DNA of 64,000 nt from Bacillus sp. EB01 (lineage in GTDB: Bacteria > Bacillota > Bacilli > Bacillales > Cytobacillaceae): assembly GCF_000613125.1 (NCBI RefSeq), contig NZ_HG964497.1:1622011-1686010 (forward strand), written 5' to 3'. Numbering within the stretch: position 1 is the first letter of the stretch; every line of letters begins with the position of its first letter. The position numbers and the translations under genes were made by a program. The notes under the pieces are model-generated. The model was not told the origin of the DNA. It worked only from the letters and a program-made list of their open reading frames with translations, and searched no databases. Below are positions 54,677 to 62,993 of this stretch, in pieces.

Positions 54677-54750
54677 CAAAATTGTTCCTTAATATAAACA
54701 ACCCCCTGGCGTAAAATTGCTCATAAAAAGGTGCACATAGAAATGCAAGA
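54677..54750. repeat. Intergenic repeat unit related to the 62.8-kb array
   Basis: AAAATTGTTCCTTAATAT..CCCCTGGCGTAAAATTGCTC then ATA and a second TGCACATAGAAATGCAAG unit. The same succession of blocks occurs at 62806-62860. Confidence 0.65.
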
Positions 54751-54830
54751 TTATTTAGATGTTCGAATTATATCTTTACCCTACATATTACGATTACACC
54801 CATCAGACCACAATAAAGGAGTTGTATAAA

Positions 54831-55499
54831 ATGAATGAAAATAAAGGTACAGAAATAAAACGCTCTTCGAAAGCAGAAAACATACTACCTCAGATCAATA
54901 GTAAAACTAAGCTAGGCGATTTACGAAAAATCGCGAAGGACATTAAAAAAGATCACGAACTAGCTATGGAACTTTGGTCAACCAAAGAGTTTTTGCCCAG
55001 ACTATTAGCAATCTTAATTATGGATAAAAAACTTCTTTCACAAGATGTGCTAAATAAGCTTGATAAGGATATGCAGACTCACACTTTTGATGAGCGAAAT
55101 AACTTAATGGATTGGTTAATGGCTAATCAGCTCACCAAAGACAAGAAGACAATTGCATTGATGGAGTCATGGGAAAATAGCCCTTCTGCTCTTCAAAGGC
55201 GAGCTTTCTGGTATTATCAAGGGCGATTGAGATGGACTGGACAAACACCGCCTGATAACACCGCAGACTTACTATCTACATTAGAAGCTAATATTACGCA
55301 GGAAGAACCGGAAGTTCAATGGGCTATGAATTTCACCGCAGGCTGGATAGGCGTTTATGATGAAAAGAATCGTGCACGTTGTATTAAACTTGGTGAGAAA
55401 ACGGGTCTTTACAAAGATGAAATAGTAGCAAAAGGATGTACTCCCAGCTATTTACCGGAGTTCATTACGATTGAAGTTAACAAACGACATAATAATTAG
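54831..55499 (+). CDS. DNA alkylation repair (AlkD-like) protein
   Basis: A 222-residue all-helical HEAT-like protein. ATG 54831 behind AAAGGAG. Recognisable: TKLGDLRKIAKDIKKDHELAMELW, FLPRLLAILIMDKK, NNLMDWLMANQL, SALQRRAFWYYQGRLRWTG and EVQWAMNFTAGWIGVYD. The usual AlkD glycosylase aromatic and acidic pocket residues cannot be assigned with certainty, so enzymatic activity is not assured; many family members are annotated only by fold. Confidence 0.8.
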   Translation: MNENKGTEIKRSSKAENILPQINSKTKLGDLRKIAKDIKKDHELAMELWSTKEFLPRLLAILIMDKKLLSQDVLNKLDKDMQTHTFDERNNLMDWLMANQLTKDKKTIALMESWENSPSALQRRAFWYYQGRLRWTGQTPPDNTADLLSTLEANITQEEPEVQWAMNFTAGWIGVYDEKNRARCIKLGEKTGLYKDEIVAKGCTPSYLPEFITIEVNKRHNN

Positions 55500-55526
55500 T
55501 TACTTTTGAAAATTTATTAAGGTTTA

Positions 55527-55652
55527 ATGCAAAAAATAAAGGAATTCAATGCCTCATATGAAAATTGTAATAGGCTTGGACCGAAAAATAAAGAAAACAA
55601 CGCGTTATGGCAGCTAGTTAGTGAAATATGCAAGGAAAATGTAAATGATTAA
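55527..55652 (+). CDS. Small open frame (41 aa), doubtful
   Basis: MQKIKEFNASYENCNRLGPK.., ending ALWQLVSEICKENVND. An AAGG lies only four bases before the ATG. It has protein-like composition but no homologue that I recognise; it could be the end of a decayed gene. Confidence 0.25.
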   Translation: MQKIKEFNASYENCNRLGPKNKENNALWQLVSEICKENVND

Positions 55653-55726
55653 CTCACTATCTCTTTTTGATCTGTAGGGCGCTTATCTTTAAGAAGAACA
55701 ACTTTCCAACTGCACAGTACAACGAT

Positions 55727-55857
55727 ACTATTCAATAGAAAAAGATCTTCCACAATCAGGCGCGATTGTTCAATTAAACTTAGATTTTTTTAGTATCGTG
55801 AAGTTTCTTAAATTAAACAACTATATTTTTAACCCCGTCCTAAATACGAACGGGGTT
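55727..55857. repeat. Hairpins and a diverged dispersed-repeat copy
   Basis: ACAATC-AGGCGC-GATTGT (55752-55769) within CAATAGAAAAAGATCTTCCA and TTGTTCAATTAAAC resembles the TTGTTCAATAAGG repeat family at 48-49 kb. A second hairpin AACCCCGT / ACGGGGTT (55831-55857) has no T tail. Confidence 0.5.
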
Positions 55858-55987
55858 AGCTGTACGCCCTTCTACCATCGCCTCGACCGAAAATATGGAA
55901 ACCTCTGATATACTGTTAATTGATATTTCTTATTCTCCAAGTTAATTGTATCGACCTTCAACTTTCATTGAGATAGGATGTGATCGG

Positions 55988-57091
55988 ATGTTAACCAATG
56001 AATTTACTAAACTATTGAACATGAAATACCCCATTATCCAGGCTCCGATGGCTGGCGGGATTACGACTTCACGTTTGGTAGCGGCGGTTTCTAATTCCGG
56101 TGGATTAGGAATGATAGGTGCCGGCTATATGTCCCCGGAGCAATTACGGCTTCAGATTAGAGAAATTAGGAAGCTGACGTCTGGCCTGTTCGGTATTAAT
56201 CTATTTGTTCCTAATGATTTTACTGTTACAGAAGAGGATGTCCGATTAGCGCAAAAAGCAATGCAGCCTGTCCGTGAACAATTGGGGATACAGGAATACG
56301 CAGACGCGGAGATTCCTGTTTTTCCAGATGTCTATCAATCTTTTGTTGAACAAGTGAAAGTTGTTATTGAAGAGCAGGTTTCTGTCTGTTCTTTTACATT
56401 TGGAATTCCTTCGGAGGAATTTATCAGGGAATTAAATCGAAGTGGTATCATGTTAATTGGAACGGCTACGACTGTCAGGGAGGCAATTGAACTGGAAAAA
56501 GCGGGCATGGATGCCGTCGTTGTCCAGGGCAGTGAAGCCGGCGGACATCGCGGAAGTTTTCACCAGGGAGACCAGGAGAGTCTCGTCGGATTAATGTCGC
56601 TTATCCCTCAGGTTGTTGATAACGTGAACATCCCTGTTATAGCTGCTGGGGGAATTATGGACGGGAGAGGGTTGATGGCGTCCCTCTGTTTGGGAGCCAA
56701 AGCGGTCCAGATGGGCACAGCGTTCCTGACTTGTGTTGAAAGTGGAGCCCACAAAGTCTACAAAAAAGCAATCCTGGCTGCCAAAGAGGACGAGACTGTT
56801 CTGACCCGTTCGTTTTCCGGCAAATGGGCACGGGGGATTAAAAACAAATTTATAAACGAAATGCAGTTTCATGAAACATCATTACCGGATTTCCCGGTGC
56901 AAAATGTCCTGACCCAATCTATCAGGAAAGCCGCCTCCTCTCAAGACAATCCAGACTTTATGTCCCTTTGGTCCGGACAATCTCCGCGTCTGGCTAAAGA
57001 TCAAACGGTCGAAACGTTAATACACTCGATAATCGCGGAGGCGAAAAAGTTCGGTCTTTCACGTTCCCCATCCGGACTCGTCCGTGAATAG
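55988..57091 (+). CDS. Nitronate monooxygenase (2-nitropropane dioxygenase family)
   Basis: A 367-residue FMN-dependent TIM-barrel enzyme that oxidises alkyl nitronates. PIIQAPMAGGITTSRLVAAVSNSGGLGMIGAGYMSP at the N-terminus, GINLFVPN, LIGTATTVREAIELEKAGMDAVVVQGSEAGGHRG (active-site His), IPVIAAGGIMDGRGL and GAKAVQMGTAFLTC (phosphate-binding loop) are all present. ATG 55988-55990 is closest to the conserved N-terminus. Stands alone. Confidence 0.92.
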   Translation: MLTNEFTKLLNMKYPIIQAPMAGGITTSRLVAAVSNSGGLGMIGAGYMSPEQLRLQIREIRKLTSGLFGINLFVPNDFTVTEEDVRLAQKAMQPVREQLGIQEYADAEIPVFPDVYQSFVEQVKVVIEEQVSVCSFTFGIPSEEFIRELNRSGIMLIGTATTVREAIELEKAGMDAVVVQGSEAGGHRGSFHQGDQESLVGLMSLIPQVVDNVNIPVIAAGGIMDGRGLMASLCLGAKAVQMGTAFLTCVESGAHKVYKKAILAAKEDETVLTRSFSGKWARGIKNKFINEMQFHETSLPDFPVQNVLTQSIRKAASSQDNPDFMSLWSGQSPRLAKDQTVETLIHSIIAEAKKFGLSRSPSGLVRE

Positions 57092-57436
57092 CGCAATAAA
57101 GTAAATGGCAATGCAAATAGGGTGAGAATCTCAGTTATTTTTTTTGTGCTATATTAATGATTTTGGGAAAATTAGCAATCCTGGATAATCAGACAAGGTT
57201 ATTTGATTTTTTGGATGTTATAACTGAAAGCTGATTTCCCTAGGTTTGAAAAATAAACGGAAAAATTCCCCTTAAATTGGGAAATACTGATATTTCCCTT
57301 TAAATAAAGGGAGTTTTTCCTTTTATCAGATTCAAATCATTGGATTTTGGCATATTTAGAGAGATTAAAAGGAATTTCTCCTCTTATATTTGCCGTTTAA
57401 GCCTCCCCCTATCTATTTAGAGGGAAATTCTCCACT
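57092..57436. repeat. Intergenic stretch with repeated TTTCCC/TTAAAT blocks
   Basis: Between 57255 and 57436 blocks such as ATTCCCCTTAAATT, ATTTCCCTTTAAAT, TTTTTCCTTTTATC, ATTTCTCCTCTTAT and AATTCTCCACTTAA recur at irregular 22-60 base spacing. Some pair with neighbouring GGGAAA/GGGAG. No gene. Confidence 0.45.
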
Positions 57437-57482
57437 TAAAAAAGCATGCCGACCCTTCCTTTCCGAATTACCATGCTTTTAC
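57437..57482 (-). terminator. Terminator of the truncated malic enzyme gene
   Basis: AAAAGCATG / CATGCTTTT stem with a 23-base loop; the minus-strand side ends in TTTTTT. Confidence 0.7.
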
Positions 57483-57497
57483 CGTATATGATTTAAC

Positions 57498-58025
57498 CTA
57501 TTTCTCCACTTTTTGTTTAAAATTTTCACAAATGTTCTTGTCTGGGCAAACGAGAACCGCCCGCCCTGTCTGCTTTAGGTCAATACCGTCTTTTGGAAGT
57601 CCAAGATTCCTAAAGGCTGCATCTATTCCCTTAGGATCATCAATGGAAAGATACATGCCTCCTGGCCGCCGGTACACATGGGAATACTGCTGAATCGCTT
57701 CGCCAACAGTCGGAGTATAAATAATCGGAAGCATTTCACTAAGAAGATCCTTCAGGAGCCGGTAGAACATCACAACGTTGCGGTTGTAAATTTCATAAAG
57801 CAGTCCGTTTTTAAACAGGTTGGCAGTCCTGGATGAGTATTGTTCATATGAACGTTTTACCTGTTCTTCCAGTGTGAGTACTTGTGGCGGCAATAAACCT
57901 TCCAGCCCCAGCTCTTCGCGTTCTTTTTTCGTAAAAGCAACGCCTTTATTCAAGAATGGATTGGATAGAAGCTCCTTGCCTCTTAGATTTGTTTGGATGA
58001 CGTTTGTACTCACAAGCGTTTTCAT
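57498..58025 (-). pseudogene. Truncated NAD-dependent malic enzyme (N-terminal third only)
   Basis: From ATG 58023-58025 (behind AAAGGGGA) the frame encodes 175 residues. [70 protein letters not shown] (catalytic Tyr region), [25 protein letters not shown] are those of malate oxidative decarboxylases, which are normally about 540-570 residues. After DGIDL, where VVTDGERILGLGDQG should follow, the sequence becomes unrelated ([14 protein letters not shown]..) and stops. The metal-binding, lysine and NAD-binding parts are missing, so it cannot be an active enzyme. It lies next to a dicarboxylate symporter. Confidence 0.85.
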
Positions 58026-58123
58026 TGATTTTTCCCCTTTCATTTCAGATAAATAAGAAGATTACTGCACAATAACTTGATTCGCTCATTGAAGGGGGTG
58101 CTTCCAAACCCGAAACACGCGGT

Positions 58124-58232
58124 CCGCTAATTTGTTCAGGACAGTTTTTTAAAAATACAGGACAGTTTTTCGAATTTGCAGGACATTTCCCAAACTTTGC
58201 AGGACAGTTTTTCAGATTTGCTGGACAAACCA
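58124..58232. repeat. Tandem array, 21-bp period
   Basis: On the minus strand, TGTCCAGCAAATCTGAAAAA, TGTCCTGCAAAGTTTGGGAA, TGTCCTGCAAATTCGAAAAA, TGTCCTGTATTTTTAAAAAA and TGTCCTGAAC repeat every 21 bases. A short open frame through it only translates the repeat. Confidence 0.8.
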
Positions 58233-58288
58233 GTCCACCACCGCTTCCCACTCCTTCAAATAAATTTCTTTTTCAAAGATTTTAATAT

Positions 58289-58324
58289 GCAAAAAGCAGG
58301 CAGTTTTTGGCTGCCTGCTTTTTA
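58289..58324. terminator. Terminator of the dicarboxylate symporter gene
   Basis: AAAAAGCAGGCAG / CTGCCTGCTTTTT nearly perfect stem; its minus-strand copy ends in TTTTT directly after the symporter stop. Confidence 0.88.
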
Positions 58325-58346
58325 TTCCTGAACGTATGAACTAGCT

Positions 58347-59600
58347 TTAAGCTGTTGCCCTTTTTTCCACCGCCTCTTGCAATGGATGGAATTCGCCTTC
58401 CATCTTGGAAACGACTACGGTTGCAACTCCATTTCCAATTAGGTTCGTAATGGCACGGGCTTCTGACATGAATCGGTCGACACCAAGGATAAGTGCCATT
58501 CCTTCAACCGGAATCGACGGGAATACAACGAGTGTGGCTGCAAGTGTAACAAAGCCTGATCCAGTAACACCTGCGGCACCTTTGGAAGTGAGCATCAGGA
58601 TGCCGAGTAATGTAAGCTGCTCCCAAATGCTTAAATCTACTCCGTACGCCTGAGCTATGAATAAAGCCGCCATTGAAAGGTAGATTGATGTCCCATCCAG
58701 ATTGAAGGAATAACCAGTCGGAAGTACGAGTCCAACGACCGGTTTGGAACAGCCGTATTTCTCGAGCTTTTCCATCATCTTGGGCAGCGCAGCCTCTGAA
58801 GAGGAAGTGCCGATAACGAGAAAGATTTCTTCTTTTATAAAAGCAATGAATTTGAAGATATTAAACCCATAAAACTTTGCGATGCCACCCAAAACGAGGA
58901 TGATGAATATCGCCATAGTTGTGTAAACAGAAGCCATCAATTTCCCAAGATAAATAAGTGATTCAACCCCAAATTCACCAATGGTATACGCCATCGCACC
59001 AAAAGCTGCGTATGGAGAAACCTTCATAATAATGTTTACGAGACCGAAGAATACTTCAGACAATTTTTCCAGAAAATCGAGGATTGGTTTGCCCGATTTG
59101 CCTAAATGGGCAAGGGAGATCCCAAACAGGACCGCAAGCAACAGTACCGGCAGCAGCTGTCCTCCTGTGAAAGCACCAACAAAACTGTCCGGAATGATTG
59201 AAACGATAAAGCCAACAAATCCGTTGTTTGTCTCCTCTGCGGCCTTTGTATATTGTGAAACATCGCCTTGGCCAGCCTTGGCATCGATTCCCTCCCCGGC
59301 TTTAATAAGGTTGCCGACCAGGATACCGATCGCTAATGCGATGGTTGAAACGATTTCGAAATAAAGCAGTGCCTTGCCTCCAATTTTACCAACTTTCTTC
59401 ATGTCCCCCATGCCTGCAATACCAATAACGATTGTAAGGAAGATGATTGGAGCAATGATCATTTTTACTAACTTAATAAAAATGTCGGCAATAACCTTCA
59501 GCTGTGAACCAAACTCTGGAAAAATGAAACCGACAGTAATACCAAGAATGATACCTATGATAACCTGAGTCGTCAGATTTCTAAAATTGAGTTTCCTCAT
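58347..59600 (-). CDS. Dicarboxylate/amino acid:cation symporter (DctP-like, DAACS family)
   Basis: A 417-residue transporter with about eight helices and two re-entrant loops. VGTSSSEAALPKMMEKL is the serine-rich loop, LPTGYSFNLDGTSIYLSMAALFIAQ the ligand/cation site motif, and GAAGVTGSGFVTLAATL the second loop. Likely imports C4-dicarboxylates or glutamate/aspartate; the divergent DcuS/CitA-type two-component system favours dicarboxylates. A perfect cre lies 30 bases upstream of the start. Confidence 0.92.
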   Translation of the reverse strand: MRKLNFRNLTTQVIIGIILGITVGFIFPEFGSQLKVIADIFIKLVKMIIAPIIFLTIVIGIAGMGDMKKVGKIGGKALLYFEIVSTIALAIGILVGNLIKAGEGIDAKAGQGDVSQYTKAAEETNNGFVGFIVSIIPDSFVGAFTGGQLLPVLLLAVLFGISLAHLGKSGKPILDFLEKLSEVFFGLVNIIMKVSPYAAFGAMAYTIGEFGVESLIYLGKLMASVYTTMAIFIILVLGGIAKFYGFNIFKFIAFIKEEIFLVIGTSSSEAALPKMMEKLEKYGCSKPVVGLVLPTGYSFNLDGTSIYLSMAALFIAQAYGVDLSIWEQLTLLGILMLTSKGAAGVTGSGFVTLAATLVVFPSIPVEGMALILGVDRFMSEARAITNLIGNGVATVVVSKMEGEFHPLQEAVEKRATA

Positions 59601-59629
59601 AAAAAATTCCTCCCATCCTACTAGTTTTT

Positions 59630-59643
59630 TGAAAACGTTTACA
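59630..59643. promoter_or_regulatory. cre site 1 (CcpA)
   Basis: TGAAAACGTTTACA matches the consensus TGWAANCGNTNWCA at every position, just upstream of the symporter start. Confidence 0.85.
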
Positions 59644-59751
59644 CCCCTTTTGTTATTGACATGTTACAATTTTGTGAACAAGAAAAATAGTTTTTAAAAG
59701 TTTTAAAAGTGTTTTGTAATTAAAATAAGTAAACTATTCTATTACTTTATT

Positions 59752-59765
59752 TAAAAGCGTTTACA
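59752..59765. promoter_or_regulatory. cre site 2 (CcpA)
   Basis: TAAAAGCGTTTACA matches the cre consensus except one position. It lies 47 bases before the sensor kinase start, so both divergent units may be catabolite repressed. Confidence 0.72.
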
Positions 59766-59811
59766 ATTTATAGTTAAGGTTACTAGGTTTGTGTGTTTGG
59801 AGGCGTTTTTT

Positions 59812-61401
59812 GTGCATCGTCAGCGATTTAAGCTAGGCACACTGATTATTTTCTTCGTTTGTTTGGTTGTTCTCATTTCCCTTTCGATTACCGACATTTT
59901 AATAAGCAATGACGTCAGCCAAGATATAAGGAAAAGCCAAGAGGAGAAGGCGCAGATTATAGCGAGGACAATTGCGAAATCCGATATCGTCATCAGTGAA
60001 ATGGACAGCGGACAAAAGTCCAACAGGATACAGGATTTCACAAGGGATATCCAATCTGCCACCAATGTGTTGTTTATCGTTGTGATGGATATGGAGGGAA
60101 TCCGCAAATCCCATCCCAATACGGCTATGATAGGAAAACCGTTTGTTGGAGGAGACGAAAAACAAGCTTTAAAAGGAAATGAGTACGTGTCAATCTCGGA
60201 AGGTACTCTGGGTAAGTCAGTCCGGGCGTTTACGCCAATTTTTAATGAAGAAGGAAGACAGCTAGGTGCTGTTGCCGTAGGGATCTCACTTGAAACCTTA
60301 AAAACAACTGTTAACAAAAACCACCGGGAAATCTTTGTTGTTACTACGTTCGGCTTAATAATCGGAATTATCGGGGCCATACTCCTGTCGCGATATATCA
60401 AAAAAGTCCTGCTAGGGCTTGAACCGTTTGCGATTGCAAAAATCCTTGAAGAACGGAGCAGGATGCTGCAATCCGTACATGAAGGAATTATAGCGGTTGA
60501 CCACAATTCCACGATTACACTTGTAAACAAGTCGGCTTTGCAGATTTTTAAAAAAGCCGGCCTTTCCCAAAACCCAGTTGGAATGAAAATACATGACTAT
60601 TTACCTTCAAACGGGCTGGATCACGTGTTGAAGTCAGGGCAGCCGGAACTTGATGAGGAGAATATGATTAATGGTGTTGTTTCCATTCTAGTCAACAGGG
60701 TGCCGCTTGTCGTCGACGGACAAGTTGTCGGGGCAATTTCAACGTTCCGTGATAAGACGGAAATGAATCAGCTCGCAGAACAGCTTACAGGCGTAAAGAC
60801 ATACGCCGAGACTTTGCGCGCACAGTCACATGAGTTCATGAACAGGCTGCATGTTATTCTTGGCATGGTGCAAATGAAAGCTTACGACGAGCTTTCTGAA
60901 TTCATCCTGACACTGGTAGATTTCCGGAACCAGGAATCAGGAAACATCGCCCAGCATATTAAGGATCCCGCTCTTGCTGGATTCATTATGGGAAAATTAA
61001 GCTATGCCCGGGAACAGAACGTTGACCTTTCAATCGAAATTGACTCGGTCATTCCTGAGCTTTCGGACACCAAGGTCACACATGGGCTAATCACAATCAT
61101 TGGAAACTTGGTTGACAATGGAGTGGAAGCGATGGCGGACTGTGATGAAAAAACACTGGAATTGTCCTTGTCTTTTCATGGGGGTTTTCTGACGGTGGAA
61201 GTTTTCGATTCAGGGCCAGGGATACCAGCCGAAGCGCAAGGTAAAATTTTTGAAAAAGGCTACTCTACAAAGGGGGAAAACCGCGGCTATGGGTTGTATT
61301 TGGTCGCCAAGAACGTCAAAGAACTGGGTGGAACATTAACGATTGATTCGAAATTATTACTAGGCACTAATTTCATCGTACAAATTCCAATCGTGTTATA
61401 G
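59812..61401 (+). CDS. CitA/DcuS-type sensor histidine kinase
   Basis: A 529-residue membrane kinase. GTG 59812-59814 has TTTGGAGG seven bases upstream. Helix 1 (LGTLIIFFVCLVVLISLSI), an extracytoplasmic PAS-like sensor (about 40-170, with SATNVLFIVVMDMEGIRKSHPN, VSISEGTLGKSVRAFTPI), helix 2 (VVTTFGLIIGIIGAILLSR), then a cytoplasmic PAS. H-box: LRAQSHEFMNRLHVILGMVQM; N-box NLVDNGVEAM; G-boxes DSGPGIP and GYGLYLV. It should sense external C4-dicarboxylates or citrate and pass phosphate to the regulator 10 bases downstream. Resembles Bacillus DctS and MalK. Confidence 0.92.
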   Translation: MHRQRFKLGTLIIFFVCLVVLISLSITDILISNDVSQDIRKSQEEKAQIIARTIAKSDIVISEMDSGQKSNRIQDFTRDIQSATNVLFIVVMDMEGIRKSHPNTAMIGKPFVGGDEKQALKGNEYVSISEGTLGKSVRAFTPIFNEEGRQLGAVAVGISLETLKTTVNKNHREIFVVTTFGLIIGIIGAILLSRYIKKVLLGLEPFAIAKILEERSRMLQSVHEGIIAVDHNSTITLVNKSALQIFKKAGLSQNPVGMKIHDYLPSNGLDHVLKSGQPELDEENMINGVVSILVNRVPLVVDGQVVGAISTFRDKTEMNQLAEQLTGVKTYAETLRAQSHEFMNRLHVILGMVQMKAYDELSEFILTLVDFRNQESGNIAQHIKDPALAGFIMGKLSYAREQNVDLSIEIDSVIPELSDTKVTHGLITIIGNLVDNGVEAMADCDEKTLELSLSFHGGFLTVEVFDSGPGIPAEAQGKIFEKGYSTKGENRGYGLYLVAKNVKELGGTLTIDSKLLLGTNFIVQIPIVL

Positions 61402-61411
61402 AGGTGAAAAA

Positions 61412-62128
61412 ATGATCAAGGTTCTAATTGTCGAGGATGATCCGATGGTAGCTGAATTTAACAAGCGCTTCCTTAAGGAAATGGACGGTTTCACTCTAGC
61501 CGGTGTTCTTCACTCAGTAAATGCGGCTATTGATTTTCTTGCCCGGAATCAGGTTCACCTGATTCTCCTTGATGTGTACATGCCTGGTGCGACCGGGATT
61601 GAATTAATCAAGTATGTAAGAGAGCATGATATTCCCACAGATGTGATTGTGATTACTGCCGCGGCCGATAAAGACAAAATCCAGACTGCCCTGAGGTACG
61701 GAGCCGTCGATTATCTCATTAAGCCTTTTGAATTTGAACGATTCCAGCAGGCATTGCTTCAATATAAGAAAAAACATTATTTTTTATCGAATAGTGAGGT
61801 GCTCAGGCAGGAGGACCTTGATGAACGGATTTTGAGTACAGAGCAAAATTCAGCACTATTCGATCCAACTCCGAAATTGCCTAAAGGGCTTACTAGCAGT
61901 ACACTCCAATCCATCATTGAGGTAATCCGCTCAAAGGAGCAGGATCCGTTTTCTACTGATGAAATATCTGAAACCACTCTTATTTCACGGGTATCGGTAC
62001 GGAAATACTTAAAGTTTTTGGCACAAATCGGCGTGCTTGAAGAATCATTGACCTATGGAATAGGCAGGCCGCTCTTTTTGTATCGATTAAAGAAAGACCA
62101 GCTTGGACAATTAAGCCGAATGCAATGA
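61412..62128 (+). CDS. CitB/DcuR-type response regulator
   Basis: A 238-residue regulator. Receiver domain: VLIVEDDPMVAEFNKRFL, phospho-acceptor Asp54 in LILLDVYMPGATGIELIKYVR, VITAAADKDKIQ and DYLIKPFEFERF. The C-terminal helix-turn-helix contains DEISETTLISRVSVRKYLKFLAQIGVLEESLTYGIGRP, as in DctR/MalR/CitT. Likely activates the divergent symporter gene. GTG-free ATG start behind GAGGTG. Confidence 0.93.
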   Translation: MIKVLIVEDDPMVAEFNKRFLKEMDGFTLAGVLHSVNAAIDFLARNQVHLILLDVYMPGATGIELIKYVREHDIPTDVIVITAAADKDKIQTALRYGAVDYLIKPFEFERFQQALLQYKKKHYFLSNSEVLRQEDLDERILSTEQNSALFDPTPKLPKGLTSSTLQSIIEVIRSKEQDPFSTDEISETTLISRVSVRKYLKFLAQIGVLEESLTYGIGRPLFLYRLKKDQLGQLSRMQ

Positions 62129-62380
62129 AATAGCCGGACGGTCCAAATCGATGCCAAAACAAGTAGTGAAGATCCTTTGTTGCAACTCTTTGAAAACGGT
62201 CCATCCACTTTTTCAGACGTTTATGATACTCATTATCGTGCTGCATGTGATAGAAACAAAAAGTTTCCTTCTGTCGAACGCACCAAAGTTTTGCTGCTTG
62301 GTTCCTGCCAACGTGAACTTTACAACGGTTAGTATGTTACGTGCTTAATATTCATTTTTTCTATAGGAGCAAATTTATAT
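62129..62380. other. Intergenic region, nothing recognised
   Basis: Short open frames here have no start context or familiar composition. An ATAGGAG ribosome site for the next gene lies at its end. Confidence 0.35.
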
Positions 62381-62734
62381 ATGGATGACAGTTATCACTA
62401 CTACCTCTTCGGAATGAGGTGTTTAGCAAGTAAGGAGTTCAAGATGGCAATCCATTACTTTGAACAATCTTTAGAACTCGACCAGCATTTCAAAACCTAT
62501 GAAAGATTATACGAATGCTATAAAAGCCTTGGAAACCACTCCTTAGCTAGAGAAAATATAAGACTAGCATATGAACATAACAATAGAAATGATAAGGTTG
62601 CTTTTGCATATGCAACAGAACTTCATAATTATGGTTTAATTGATGAAGCGTCCAAAGTTCTTGAAGCAATATTGATGCGTAATTCCACTTTTAAAAAGGC
62701 AAGAGAGCTTTTAAACAAGATTAAAACAACATAA
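62381..62734 (+). CDS. Tetratricopeptide repeat protein (117 aa)
   Basis: MDDSYHYYLFGMRCLASKEFKMAIHYFEQSLELDQHFKTYERLYECYKSLGNHSLARENIRLAYEHNNRNDKVAFAYATELHNYGLIDEASKVLEAIL contains three TPR units of about 34 residues. ATG behind AGGAG. It is a protein-binding scaffold; partner unknown. Cytoplasmic. Confidence 0.82.
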   Translation: MDDSYHYYLFGMRCLASKEFKMAIHYFEQSLELDQHFKTYERLYECYKSLGNHSLARENIRLAYEHNNRNDKVAFAYATELHNYGLIDEASKVLEAILMRNSTFKKARELLNKIKTT

Positions 62735-62805
62735 ATTTCCAAAAGCTCACTATTTACGAAAAGAGTCAAAATAAAAAAGTTAATTGTGCAGTAAATACCA
62801 TTAAA

Positions 62806-62965
62806 ATTGTTCCTTCATATGAGAATCTCTCTGGAAGTAAAATTGCTCATAGAAATGAAAAAAGTGCTCATAAAAACAAAAAATGTGCCCATAGAAATGC
62901 AAAGCGTGCTCATAGAAGCTAAAAGTGTGCCCATAAGCATTAAAAAGGGCGAGCATAAGAACCCG
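62806..62965. repeat. Degenerate tandem array, period about 21 bp
   Basis: Block AAAATTGTTCCTTCATAT..CTGGAAGTAAAATTGCTC as at 54677, then units GTGCTCATAAAAACAAAAAA, GTGCCCATAGAAATGCAAAG, GTGCTCATAGAAGCTAAAAG, GTGCCCATAAGCATTAAAAA each 21 bases. Five to six units. Confidence 0.8.
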
Positions 62966-62968
62966 CCC
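62941..62968 (-). terminator. Terminator of argS
   Basis: GGGCG / CGCCC stem (62947-62951, 62964-62968); minus-strand side followed by TTTTTA. It is built partly from the last unit of the neighbouring array. Confidence 0.65.
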
Positions 62969-62993
62969 AAACATAGGTCTTTTAAATAGAGTC

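Noticed and set aside
58045-58251. 68-codon minus-strand frame with repeated CPANLKN/CPAKFGK pattern
   Set aside because: It is only the translation of the 21-bp tandem repeat; 21 is divisible by three, so a frame stays open by chance. No ribosome site.
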